A stretch of 50,579 nucleotides of DNA from Zancudomyces culisetae. Lineage: Eukaryota; Kickxellomycota; Harpellomycetes; Harpellales; Legeriomycetaceae. This document shows, in pieces, positions 11,901 through 22,229 of this stretch; the first letter of the stretch is position 1; the number at the start of each line of letters is the position of its first letter. A program made the position numbers and the translations under genes. Under the pieces are notes generated by a model. It saw only the letters and a program-made list of their open reading frames with translations, was not told the origin of the DNA and searched no databases. Location: positions 1 to 50,579 of the forward strand of contig LSSK01001231.1 of the NCBI GenBank assembly GCA_001969505.1. The letters run 5' to 3'.

Positions 11901-12171
11901 ATGCTCATCAGAAAACGTGAGGACAAAGGAAAATATAATGATAAAGATAGAAAATATAATGATAAATATAGAAAATATAATGATAAAGATAGAAAATATA
12001 GTGGTGATGGGGATGAAGGGCTCATAAATAGAATGCTGAGTGGTCTGGGTAAGAGATGCATTTTTTTTTGATACCTCATGTCGTCAAAATAAAGACTTTT
12101 CTATAGAAAAGCGTACGAATTATAAAGACTACTCGAAAAACACTAATAGAAGAAATGTACACACAAAATGA
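11901..12171 (+). CDS. Possible small charged protein with KYNDKDR repeats
   Basis: Exons 11901..12048 and 12107..12171 join in phase (GTAAGA donor, CTATAG acceptor, 58-base intron) to a 70-residue, highly basic protein. Its middle is built of 7-residue units (KYNDKDR, KYNDKYR, KYNDKDR) from a 21-base tandem repeat at about 11934-11999. It then reads GDEGLINRMLSGLEKRTNYK and ends HTK. The true start may be further upstream, since a TAG directly precedes the ATG in frame and could equally be part of an acceptor. No family is recognised; the composition recalls nuclear or splicing-related proteins, which is only an impression. Confidence 0.38.
11934..11999 (+). repeat. 21-base tandem repeat, three copies
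   Basis: The unit AAATATAATGATAAAGATAG plus A is repeated about three times with one variant base (GAT to TAT). Its length is a multiple of three, so it preserves the reading frame of the surrounding candidate exon. Confidence 0.8.
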
Positions 12172-13567
12172 TGTAAAGTTTTGCTGGTATACAGTATACT
12201 CAGAGCTCTGAGGTGATAAATTACCCTGTGGAAAAAGTATGTTTTTTTTTTGGGAAAGTATAAAGCGCCACTATGTCTAGAAGGCAACAGGTGTGGGTGT
12301 TATACTTGCATCATTTTCCTTTTAGTAAAAAAAAAGGTTTATCAAAACGCAGCATGAGTTAATCCGATATTTGTATTCAAATAGTGTTGGTTTCTGGATA
12401 CTATGCACAATAAAGGGTGTTCAAGAAAGCTATACTTGTGCTGGTAAACTTGAAAAAAAAAGAAAAAATACGAGATGGGTGTGGTACCACTTTTATCCTC
12501 TTCAAAAAAAATCAAAAAGACCCCCCCCCCTCCTCTATTAACTTTTCTTGCTGATTAAGTCTAGCGTTAAACTGTTGGTCAGATGATGAAAATAGTTGAG
12601 CCGTATAGCAATTACTTTTTATTGGAAGATCCAAAGGTACTGTTACATACTAGTATTGTTTATACAGGTGTTTATATTCAAATAAAATGAGAAACTAAGA
12701 TATAAGAGTCACGACATAGATTAAAATTCATTTGAGAATATGGTAATTCCCTAGTAGCTCATCAGGCCTTGTTTCTATGTTTTTTTTTAACATGTATTTA
12801 AGCATAAAAAAATATTAGTATCAAGGGTGAATTGTGAAATGATGTGCATACCAGGAAGAGAAAACCTAAATGCGCCTAATTAAGGCGGTGGAAAGGTATT
12901 GTGTATGTTAGAAGGGGATAAATTTTATGAGCACAAAGAGAACCACAAGATTCACAATTGTTATGAGGTTACCTGGTGTATTATTTCAAGGTCAATCAGC
13001 AGTTTTCAAAATAGTGATTTTTCTATCAATTTGAAGATAATGGGTATTTGTGCTTTTGAATAAAAAAAATTAGATGAGAATTTAGGGTCAATAATGTATT
13101 TTATATCCATTATACAAGCAGGCAGGCATTTGGTCGTATAAAAAAAAAATACCATAGAGCGCATTTAAAGTAGGTCTGTCTTTTTTATTAGTACAAAAGC
13201 ATGTGTTGAAAAATTAAATATGTTTATATGTAGTGGATAGCGCATTTAGCTGTAATATGTATTAGTGTTCTTTTAAAATATCGTACGACATTAGCTGTTA
13301 AGAACAATTAAATATTGCTGGCACTATATTTGTTATTAGTATATATATTGAATAATATATCTCTAGATACTAACAGTCTGATAGTAGATATATTTAGGTA
13401 TATAAATAGAATAAGTATAGTTTTATGTAATTGTAGGCGCTATAACCGAGAAAGAATATTCTTGTTTACCCTTCTTTGAGTAGATTAATTGAAATATTAG
13501 CATTACTATAATCAGCCAATGCTAGTATATTCGAGTATATAACGCATAGCTCTATATCATCACAACC
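12172..13567. other. AT-rich gene-free stretch, tyrosinase upstream region
   Basis: No supportable gene, RNA or mobile element. It has homopolymer runs (C-run near 12521-12530, several A and T runs). A TATA-like TATATAACG lies at about 13536, 30 bases before the first ATG of the tyrosinase. Confidence 0.5.
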
Positions 13568-14905
13568 TTGACAAAGATCAAATGCAATAAAGCAACGTCA
13601 AAAGAAAAGTATACAATGAAGATGAATTTAAAAAAAAGATTGGTCTTGGAATTACTAAACCTGTTCAACCTGGCAAACTCTCAGGACCCCAACACACCAT
13701 GCTCAAGACTAACTGTGAGAAAAGAAATCAGAGATGTCAGCCCCGATGAATGGAATATGATAAAGAGAGTTGTAGTAAGGCTGCAGGAAAATGGGTATAT
13801 TGAAAAGTACGCAAGAGCACATACTGATATCTTCGACTATTACCACGGAGGCGCCTTTTTTTTGCCATACCACAGAATGTTAACCAGAAGATTTGAACAG
13901 GATGGGCAACAGTTTGACTCGAACTTTTTTGTTCCTTACTGGGATGCAGCCAGGGATTTCAGTAATCCGGTGAGTAGTATACTATTTACTGACGACTATA
14001 TTGGAAGAGACGGTGACCCATCGAGGGGCGACTGTGTCCAAGCTGGATTTATGAAGGATATGCAGTTTTCTTATCCTTATAACCATTGCCTAAAAAGAAA
14101 ATTGAATGGACCAGGAAGCACAATAAACTCATGGTATCCTCCCGAGGTAATCACTTCAATGATGCAGACGTCAAGAAACTATGAGAGCCTTAGAAACTCA
14201 CTCGAATATACCCTTCATGGAGCAGTACATCTTGGTTTAGGCGGTGAAATGATCAGTAAGGAGTCACCAAACGACTTTGCATTCTACCTTCACCACTCAA
14301 ACATGGACAGAATCTGGTGGAAGTGGCAGAATATGGATCCAAAAAACTTGATGGACTATGGGGGCTCAAATCCTGCTGGTCAACCAAACGGGTCCCTTAA
14401 CGATATGATGCGTGGATTCGATAGGAGAGTAGGAGATGTCATGAGGGTTGGTTATGGAGAAATGTGTTACACCTATCCTGATGTAGTGCCGCTTGAAAGA
14501 ATAAGATCACTTTTTGATACTAAAAATGACACTATTAGCAGTGGTAGTTCAGTTCAAAAGAGAACATATGGTGAAGAGAACGTAGAAAAATTGAGATCAC
14601 TCAACATTGAAGCTCTGAGGTCAATCTTTCCAAAGCTTTTGACAAATGAAACCAATCCAAACATGTTTGACCTTCCCCCCGCAAATAGTGCCCTAAGTAG
14701 AGCTGCATGTATCTCATCCAACTCTGAGGATTGTAGTGACGAGGATGGCAATACAAACAAAAAAATGCCTCTTCCATTTCCTCCAACAGAGATGTTTATA
14801 AAAATGCACAAGCTTGATCGCAGTGTGGTAATGGACACCTTTGAAAAATACAGAAAAGTTGTAGTCCAACTGAATGAGGCAGGGTATGTATCACCATACC
14901 TCTGA
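13568..14905 (+). CDS. Tyrosinase (type 3 copper enzyme)
   Basis: A single exon of up to 445 codons. Copper A ligands are H85, H93 and H102 in the segment from ARAHTDIFDYYHGG to PYHRM. Copper B ligands are H217, H221 (LHGAVHLGLGG) and H243 (FYLHHSNMDRIWWKW). The family oxidises phenols to quinones and is used in melanin formation and wall or protein cross-linking. The ATG at 13616 or 13622 is the likelier start: from there the N-terminus is a short basic stretch followed by LVLELLNLFNLANSQ, a plausible though weak signal peptide, with the catalytic domain at about residues 45-330. Paired cysteines (C45, C156, C174) fit secretion. The last 120 residues have no known domain and resemble the C-terminal extension of fungal and bacterial secreted tyrosinases. 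No pigment gene cluster surrounds it. Confidence 0.92.
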   Translation: MTKIKCNKATSKEKYTMKMNLKKRLVLELLNLFNLANSQDPNTPCSRLTVRKEIRDVSPDEWNMIKRVVVRLQENGYIEKYARAHTDIFDYYHGGAFFLPYHRMLTRRFEQDGQQFDSNFFVPYWDAARDFSNPVSSILFTDDYIGRDGDPSRGDCVQAGFMKDMQFSYPYNHCLKRKLNGPGSTINSWYPPEVITSMMQTSRNYESLRNSLEYTLHGAVHLGLGGEMISKESPNDFAFYLHHSNMDRIWWKWQNMDPKNLMDYGGSNPAGQPNGSLNDMMRGFDRRVGDVMRVGYGEMCYTYPDVVPLERIRSLFDTKNDTISSGSSVQKRTYGEENVEKLRSLNIEALRSIFPKLLTNETNPNMFDLPPANSALSRAACISSNSEDCSDEDGNTNKKMPLPFPPTEMFIKMHKLDRSVVMDTFEKYRKVVVQLNEAGYVSPYL

Positions 14906-15374
14906 TCCACCAATTTCATTTTATCGTAATAGATCTTTTTTCTAACGCAATCGCACCGCGGTGGTGCAAGAATGACGCATATTTCATAATATCAAACAAC
15001 CATTTACCTTGGGGCACAATTGAAAATTTAAAATATTAATTGAAGACTGATGTTTAAAGTTTAGAACAAAGTCATTACGTATTTTTTTTAGCCCATATTC
15101 ACTCTATTTATTGATATACTAATTTGATCTAGTTTAGCCGGGTTTCTTTTCTGTTATTCTAGTTTTTTCATTTTATTAAAATAAAAAAAAACAAAATACG
15201 AAAAATGGTATATATTTATACAGAACAAATTCCAAATACGTGGTAACAGTCAAATGTCAAACCATTGTCAAGGATTTGTTTATGTCCCGACCGCCACTAA
15301 CAAGAGATGAATGCAGTTTCAAGTGAGTCTAAGAAAAAAAAACAACAAAGAAATAAACGAAGAGGACAGACAAA
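14906..15374. other. Convergent spacer between tyrosinase and ZNF277
   Basis: The 3' ends of two convergent genes. AT-rich with A-runs; an imperfect inverted repeat (GCACCGCGGTGGTGC) at about 14952-14966 directly follows the tyrosinase and might act in 3' end formation. Nothing else is seen. Confidence 0.4.
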
Positions 15375-16925
15375 TCAGTGGTGCTGCTCGTTTTCCGAGT
15401 CAAATGCCATCGAAATACCAAATAAGCAGTCGTTTTCAAGAAAGGGTGCTAGGTGTTCTATCGTTGACATGGTGCTGATGAGATTGCTAGAGGGAGTTGT
15501 TGTACAATGCCGAGAAAGTTTGAGATGATTTTGTAACTGTTTATCCTTTTCAAAAATCTCCCCACAGTTAAAGCAACTCTTGTCCGCTGTTTTGGAGCGT
15601 GTGTAGTTCACGAATGAAACAGTTTTGTAAAAATCAGCATCGATCTCCTTCAAAAACCCTAGAAGATCAAATGAATATTCAGATTTCATGTATTCGATGC
15701 AACTATCGATAGAAGAAAGTGCTTTCGAATCAAACAAGCTGTAGCACTGAAGCTCTGTATCGTCCACCCAATCCTCCCATTCATTTTCAGCGCCGTTGTC
15801 GCCTTCGCTTTCGCAAATCGCAGTTTCTAAAACCTTACATCCTGTACCTTGCTCTGAATAGTTGATTAAATAAAATTGATCATAAATACGGTTTTCGGCA
15901 CTTATTTTAAAGTGTTTTTTCTTCCTCATGTGTTTTCGTAAAGTCATATTTGAAGTAAAATGTTTTTCACAATATAGGCACTGCAAATTGAACAGTTTCT
16001 CCTCAAGTATATCAAGAAACCGAGTAGTATAAACAAGGTTGTCCAACAACCCTATGTTAAAACCATGTATTCTAAACATGTGTGCAAAAAGATCATGTCT
16101 ATTTCTAACCTCCTCCTTGCAGAACAAACATCTTCTGGGTATATTGTACTCCGTTTCTCTCTCAATAATTTGATGCTTTAGCACCATTTCTAATTTATCT
16201 CGACGTATTCTCGTTCGCAGCCGAGAATCGGATTCATCGATGCTTGGGTCGATCGTATTAAAATTATTCGTAGATATTTTCCCGTCATTCCCCTGTATTT
16301 CTGCAGGATCGTTTGTAGATTGATGTAAGTCAAAAACCAATTCCTCTGTTGTAGCCTTTTCTCGCCTTTCCTCAAGGATCTTTACATATTCATCCAAGTA
16401 TTCTTGCAAAAAAAAAAGATTTTGATCCAATTTTCGAAAAATTATGTTATGCACGGCTTGTAAATGGTGCTCTAGAGCATCGAGAGTCGAAAAGTGTAAA
16501 GAACATATGTCATTCTTTGAATTCTGTAACTTTTGTCCGTTTCCACATCGAAAATTACAAAAAACCGATACTGGGATCTGACTAAACTTGATCTTACTTG
16601 TGTTTATTTGCTGTTCAGGCCCGCCGTCCTCATCCGAATCAACCAGATGATTTTCTTGGTTTGGGGTTCTAAAACTGTCTTTGGCAACCTTTGTACGCAA
16701 TTTTACCTCTTTTCTGCCCGTTTGAGCAAGATTGTAGCCATCCTCCAAAAGTAGCTCATTTTCGAGATGCTCAAATCTGTTCTGCACATCCAAAGCCCCT
16801 TTTGACCTTTCTTGATGTCTAAATTGTGTAGAAGTTTCTGGATTGGATCCCGATACCTTTTTTTCAGATGCGAAACGTACTTTTGTTGTCTTTAAGTGAT
16901 TTACGTTTCTTTTTTCTGATGCCAT
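15375..16925 (-). CDS. ZNF277-like C2H2 zinc-finger protein
   Basis: A single exon of 516 codons. Four zinc-finger units are visible: an N-terminal atypical one (C123 to H159), C266-X2-C to H287, C316-X2-C to H338, and C451-X2-C to H473. Between them are the ZNF277 hallmark strings HMFRIHGFNIGLLDNLVY, LQCLYCEKHFTSNMTLRKHM, NRIYDQFYLINY and an acidic ENEWEDWVDD, in the same order as in animal ZNF277. In animals ZNF277 binds uS5 and Polycomb components; a ribosome-related role is likely in fungi too, but that is inference. The N-terminal 110 residues are basic and low complexity. It diverges from the zinc transporter gene, with 546 bases between the starts. Confidence 0.87.
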   Translation of the reverse strand: MASEKRNVNHLKTTKVRFASEKKVSGSNPETSTQFRHQERSKGALDVQNRFEHLENELLLEDGYNLAQTGRKEVKLRTKVAKDSFRTPNQENHLVDSDEDGGPEQQINTSKIKFSQIPVSVFCNFRCGNGQKLQNSKNDICSLHFSTLDALEHHLQAVHNIIFRKLDQNLFFLQEYLDEYVKILEERREKATTEELVFDLHQSTNDPAEIQGNDGKISTNNFNTIDPSIDESDSRLRTRIRRDKLEMVLKHQIIERETEYNIPRRCLFCKEEVRNRHDLFAHMFRIHGFNIGLLDNLVYTTRFLDILEEKLFNLQCLYCEKHFTSNMTLRKHMRKKKHFKISAENRIYDQFYLINYSEQGTGCKVLETAICESEGDNGAENEWEDWVDDTELQCYSLFDSKALSSIDSCIEYMKSEYSFDLLGFLKEIDADFYKTVSFVNYTRSKTADKSCFNCGEIFEKDKQLQNHLKLSRHCTTTPSSNLISTMSTIEHLAPFLENDCLFGISMAFDSENEQHH

Positions 16926-17471
16926 TTTATAATCTATTATACCTTTAGTTTCATTTTGGGGATCTTGCCTCTGCTAATTTTTTTTTGAGGGGGTTATTTG
17001 GGTTTTTTGAATTTTCGGGATCTTTTTAATGTGAGTGCCAATATTATGCAATGATTCATGCTATCTCAATTTAATCACTAAAAAAATATTTTGACCTTGC
17101 ATCCCCCTAACTTTTTGTATGTTTTCCAATCAGCCTGTAGTGGTGTAGTTACCTAAAACAGCATCGCACACTGAAAAGATCAACGCGTTGTGAGAATCAA
17201 AATGAAGCTTGTATTTGCAAAAAATGAAAATAAAATTAACGCAATCTTGAATGAAATACAAAAATTCTTGAGTTACAACGACACCATTTGCCCGTTTTCT
17301 GCACTGTTTCATAATATGATGACAAAATCTATGAAATTTTAATAAATAGTCATTAGAATTAATCCAAATTAAATGGATATAAAGGTTGTAATATATTATT
17401 AAACTGTGAGAGATTGGCGCTAATACGACATTCACCGAGTAAAGAGCTGTATAGGAATATAGAAATCGAAA
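16926..17471. other. Divergent promoter region
   Basis: Intergenic sequence between the ATGs of the ZNF277-like gene (-) and the zinc transporter (+). A 101-codon minus frame at 17435..17130 lies only 36 bases from the transporter start; I regard it as chance. T- and A-runs are present. Confidence 0.45.
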
Positions 17472-19398
17472 ATGATCAACAAAGGCTCAAGAAAAAAGCG
17501 ATCCCCGATGATTTTCCTTCCAAATCAGCCCTCGTCAGCCAGTTCAAACCGAGAGCACTATCAATTTGACAATCCATCAAATGGAGGCCAGTATGAGGGT
17601 ACCTTAAAGAAGCACCATACAAAAAGTTATACAAGGAATAAATTAAGCGAACTAGACGATGAAATGCTGTTTAGTGAACTCGGCAGCCGAGCAGGGAATA
17701 GGCAAAGGGGGAATTATATATACAGACAAAGTGTTTCTATAAAAAAGATTGCAATGATGAACTATTTAGCATTGTTTAATATACTCAAAGAAATATATTT
17801 TGAGAAGGAATCGAGAAGTATTCTTGTATTTCTCATTGTGAATCTGACATACATGTTTGTGCAGCTAATCTATGGGTATTTAAACAATTCTTTAGGTCTA
17901 GTTTCTGATGGTAAGTTAAGCAGGTTCACATTTAATTTTCTGGTAGTATCGGTATTATTGACTGTTTGATTATAATATAGCAATCCACATGTTTTTTGAT
18001 TGTCTCGCATTATTTGTTGGGCTTTCGGCATCTGTTATGTGCAAGTGGCCATCAAACAAGCGGTATACGATGGGATTTGGAAAGATTGAGGAGATTGCGG
18101 GTCTTATAAATGGAGTATTTTTGATGGTGATATCGGTATCGATATTTCTAGAAGCAATACTTCGATTAATGCATCCACCAGAAATGGGAACATCAAAGCT
18201 TCTGGTGGTATCTGTTGGTGGGTTTATAGTGAACCTGGTAGGAATATTTTCATTCCACGAACATCATGGGCATGGGCATGGGCATGGGCATAGCCATGAT
18301 CATGGCCATGACCACGGACATACTCATGCTCACAACCATGGAGATAATCATGAGCATGACCACGAACATAATCACGAACATAAATGCGAACACAGTAATA
18401 AACTTACTCGAGAACGTCTGAACCTTTCTAATAATGGGCAAACACCAAATCCCCAAACCAATGGCTACAGTGCCTATCTTAGAAAAGAAAACTTGAACGA
18501 AATGGGCATGGATAACAGTAGTAGTAAGGTTTTCCAGGATGTTATAGAAATACATTCGCACAACTCCCCCAGTTTTGGAGAGCACTACCAGCTTGAAAAT
18601 AGAAGAGCAGGAGTACATTCTTATGGGATGGCCAACGAAGCAAACACAAAGGTAAATGGTCCAATCAGGTTAGACCAGAATGACAACATCACACACGAAC
18701 ACAGCTCAATGACAGAAGGCCATTTTCATAAACACGATTCGGCTCCGGATAAACATGAGCTTATTCAGAGTAGTCGTGAACATAGCTGTCATGGACATGA
18801 CCATGGGCATAATCACAATCACAATCACGGCCACAATCACAATCATGGCCACAGTCACAACCATGAACATAGCCACGGGCATAATCATAATATGGAAGGT
18901 GTATTCTTGCATATTTTAGCGGATACACTGGGCAGTGTAGGTGTCATAATCTCGACATTGCTGATCAAATATTTTGGCTGGACCGGATTCGATCCAATTG
19001 CCTCAATAATAATAGCTATTCTGGTATTCAGTAGTGTTGTTCCATTAGTTCGAAATGCTTCAAAATCGATAGTTCAACACACTCCTGGACGGACTCGTGC
19101 CCAGATTGAAAACTCTATAGGAAAGCTGATTCATTCTGAGTTAGGAATATTCGAATTTTCTCGAATGCAGTTTTGGAGGACTGGAAGCGGAGACACTCTG
19201 GTTGGTACAGCGACGGCTAGGGTATATACAGCTGAGTTGAATATTCCCAACCTACCCGACTCATTTAGCGGATTTACACCATATGACAACGCTGCTCTAG
19301 CTTCAAAAGTAGAAGAAACCCGCGCAGAAATCATCAAAGTTTTTCAAAATAACGTTGATGCTCTGCAATCGATTTGTGTTCAAATAGATTTGTTCTAA
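17472..19398 (+). CDS. MSC2: Zinc transporter, CDF family (ZnT5/7, Msc2 type)
   Basis: Exons 17472..17910 and 17981..19398 (70-base intron, GTAAGT donor) join to 618 residues. After about 120 soluble residues come six membrane segments. The metal-site motifs HMFFD in the second segment (context LVSDGAIHMFFDCLALF) and HILAD in the fifth (FLHILADTLGSVGVIIS) are the HxxxD pairs of the ZnT5/7/Msc2 subgroup. Between segments four and five is a long cytosolic loop with two His/Gly-rich blocks (18265-18400 and 18780-18890) separated by about 130 residues of ordinary sequence. These transporters load zinc into the ER and Golgi, often as heterodimers (Msc2-Zrg17, ZnT5-ZnT6). The partner is not in this window. 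Confidence 0.9.
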
Positions 19399-20662
19399 TA
19401 CACTTCATTCCCGAGTATTGAACTGGGTCAAGTATGACATTAAGTGGCACTGCCAGTATATTTTGTTTGCCCACTTTTTTTTAAAGTTAAAAAACGGTTT
19501 AAATTAAAAAAAAATAAGTAGCTTAGATTGGAAAGGCAAACACAAAGATTATCATCATGCACAAACTGTATTGCGGGATGGATCTGATCCAAACTAAAAA
19601 TCCAAAAATAATATTCATTGCCGAGCGCCAAGCCTGAAATTCCAAATTCTTGCCCCTTTGGCTTTCACAATTTGTTATGTCTATGGAGAAGTTACTGTTA
19701 TCATAACATATGTTGTGGATACGAACAGTGCTTTGCTGAGCTTATTGTTTTGAGCCAATATTTTGCCCATAAATGGCAAAAAAAAATGTTTGAGAATAAT
19801 TTAATGATAATTTTAGGCTTAGATTAAAAAAATGGGGGTAATTTGCTTCAAATACTTCTTGGCTTTCAGTTAATTGGAGTGTATTAGCTACATCTTGTCA
19901 AATGGTTTCAAATAGCATATCCGCAATTCCATGTTTAAATGTAAAAGAAAAAAACGGTCATAAAAAATCGAAGTGATTGTTTACAATTCCCAAAATCCCG
20001 CCATTTTCACTAAACTGAGTAGTGTTGCTCGAAAAAATTAAATTCCCATTGTGTTATTTTTTTGCCTTTAGTCAAGAAAATAGCAAATAACCAACGTATT
20101 TTTTGTAAGACAAAGCAAAAAGGCGGGTTTTAGTACCAACGAGGCTTTGAAATTACAATCAATCCCTAACGTTCTCCAAGTACTTTTTTTCAGTTTTATA
20201 TCTCTTTATACTGCTCACATTGCTCTGTTTTATTTGCTGGCGTTTTTGAATTGTAACGTGTTAATAAAGGAGAATAAGCCAAAAAAACTTGAGCAAAGCC
20301 AAAAATCAATGTGTCAGACGGTCGCACGTTCATGAGGTGGATTGCCATTCCAACCCAAAAGTGTTTGCGTATTTAAGTAATTGGTTGGGCTGTGAAGGGA
20401 AGAACAAATTATTTTTACGTTCCCAGTTGACTTTACGTAAAAATTGAAGATAAAATTTTTTTTTAGATGAAATCCTCCTAACAATAAATACAATACCAAA
20501 GTGATAAAGCAAAGTTCGGATATAAAAGGAACCGAGCTACAAATGTATTTCATTTTATAAATAAAAGACTTTTGAAATAACCCAGTTTAATTTTTATCCT
20601 TAAAACACGATCAACACAAGTGTAGAGAGTATTCTTCAACACGAAATAATATACATATAGCA
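19399..20662. other. Gene-free stretch
   Basis: AT-rich intergenic DNA between the zinc transporter and the CYSTM-like gene. Only short chance frames with non-ATG starts are present. It includes the upstream region of the CYSTM-like gene. No RNA or repeat was recognised. Confidence 0.5.
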
Positions 20663-21037
20663 ATGGATAAAGGTTACGGAAACCCAAATTACCCACAACA
20701 AGGTAAAACCATTTAAAATACTAAATTAGCGTCTGATTCTTTACTTGCAGATGCTATGCTATTTATTGTTGTTGTTTTTATGCAGAGGCGTCTTTATAAT
20801 GTGAACTGTACAGAGTTAAAGCAGTTAAAAAATAAAAAATAAATAGGATATGGTGGTCAACAAGGATATCCACCACCACCAGGATATGGAGGTCCACAAC
20901 AAGGCTATGGAGCCCCACAAGCTCAACCGCAAGTCGTATATGTACAACAGCCCCAGCAAAGCTCAAGTGGTCCAGGATTTTGTGGTGGATTGTGTGCTGC
21001 GCTCGCTGTATGCTGCTGCTTAGACATGCTGTGCTGA
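20663..21037 (+). CDS. CYSTM-like small cysteine-tail protein
   Basis: Exons 20663..20702 and 20847..21037 (intron of 144 bases) give 76 residues. The N-terminal two thirds are Gly/Tyr/Pro/Gln-rich (YGGQQGYPPPPGYGG and similar). The C-terminus FCGGLCAALAVCCCLDMLC is a cysteine-rich hydrophobic helix. This architecture is that of CYSTM proteins, small tail-anchored membrane proteins of fungi and plants linked to stress tolerance. Exon 1 is 40 bases ending in phase 1, the same as in the related gene at the right end of the window. The assignment rests on architecture. Confidence 0.82.
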
Positions 21038-21849
21038 GTTTTCCTTTATTTTACTCTTTTAATTTTGTGTTTTGATGTCCTAGTGTAAAAAAAGACTTTG
21101 CATTGTAACTTGTATGTAACAGACACATTCGCGTAGTGTTTTCTTTTAAATAATAATTTGCACACCAACTTTGGTTAACAGATAATGACGATCAGTATTC
21201 TCTTTTCTTTTTCCATTTCTTTATTTTCAGTCGTTTGGTCACACATGCATTCATGAATGGAGATGTGAGGGCGGTGATGATGTAAAGTAGATTCTCTATC
21301 TTTTTTTTTTGCATCCTTATATTGATGATGTATGATAAATCTCAGTTATGGTCTTTATTACATAAAAGTAAATCTGTAAAAGAACAAAGCCGAGTTAACC
21401 AATGCCTTAAAAACTGTTATTTTTCATGGAAGCTATGTGGGTTTGAGTAAAAAATGTTTTTTGTGACCAGCTTTGGGAAAATGCGTAGAGCATTAAAAAA
21501 TTGCATAAAAGGGTAAATAATATGAAATTCATGATAAACATGCATCCACGATCGCAAAGAGAGGGAAAAACAAAAGAAGGGGTTGATTATTTCCAAAGTT
21601 GTTGGAATAATGACATAATTTGATGATCGCGGTTCAAAAAAGTGGTGAATTAAGATATTTCAGCAAATATAAACAGGATCTTGAAGATAGTACATATAAT
21701 ACAGTTGTGTGAAATCTTGAATAGATAATCTGTTAATATCCAAAGCTAATTCAGAATATCACATTGCCTAATACTGCCAAAATATTGCTTGTAAAAAATA
21801 TAAATATGTAAATAGTTTCTATATGTTTTAACTTTTTTTAAAAAAATGG
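21038..21849. other. Intergenic stretch before tRNA-Ser
   Basis: The 3' region of the CYSTM-like gene and upstream of the tRNA. AT-rich with a T-run near 21301; no gene seen. Confidence 0.5.
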
Positions 21850-21931
21850 GTCAGTGTGTCCGAGCGGTTAAGGAGATAGACTTGAAATCTATTGGGCTAT
21901 GCCCGCACAGGTTCAAATCCTGTCGCTGACG
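21850..21931 (+). tRNA. tRNA-Ser (anticodon TGA)
   Basis: The acceptor stem GTCAGTG pairs with CGCTGAC (one T-G wobble), followed by G73, the serine discriminator. The D-arm carries CCGAGCGGTTAAGGAG, the anticodon stem ATAGA/TCTAT encloses the loop CTTGAAA with anticodon TGA at 21884-21886, a long variable arm follows as expected for serine, and the T-arm is AGGTTCAAATCCT. There is no intron. A T-run at about 21936-21941 is the RNA polymerase III terminator. It reads UCA codons. Confidence 0.97.
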
Positions 21932-22229
21932 TCTCTTTTTTATATATTTTTTGTTTACACAATTATACGTTTTATAGCGAGAGGTAGGTTACAAGCTCCT
22001 ATATTTTGCAAATTTTAACAATCTAGCCCATGCTGGTACACATTTCTTTATCAACTCACGTACTTAGTCTGTTAAAAATATTTACATTTGCACTATATTG
22101 TTTATTTCTTCTAGAAACATATAAATTTCGTAATGGTTATCAAATTTAAAAGTAAATGGATCAACTAGACCTTTTAGAGATCTAGAATATGAGAAAAATG
22201 TTGAAGCTAAAAATAGGCAGTTATGGAAG

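Noticed and set aside
11934-11999. Regular short repeats considered as a CRISPR array
   Set aside because: Units are directly adjacent without spacers and the context is eukaryotic.
17130-17435. 101-codon minus-strand frame with a histone-fold-like string (HHIMKQCRKRANGVVVTQEF)
   Set aside because: Lies only 36 bases from the zinc transporter start, is AT-rich with many Phe/Ile/Asn, has no continuation exon downstream and only a loose resemblance to TAF13/Spt3.
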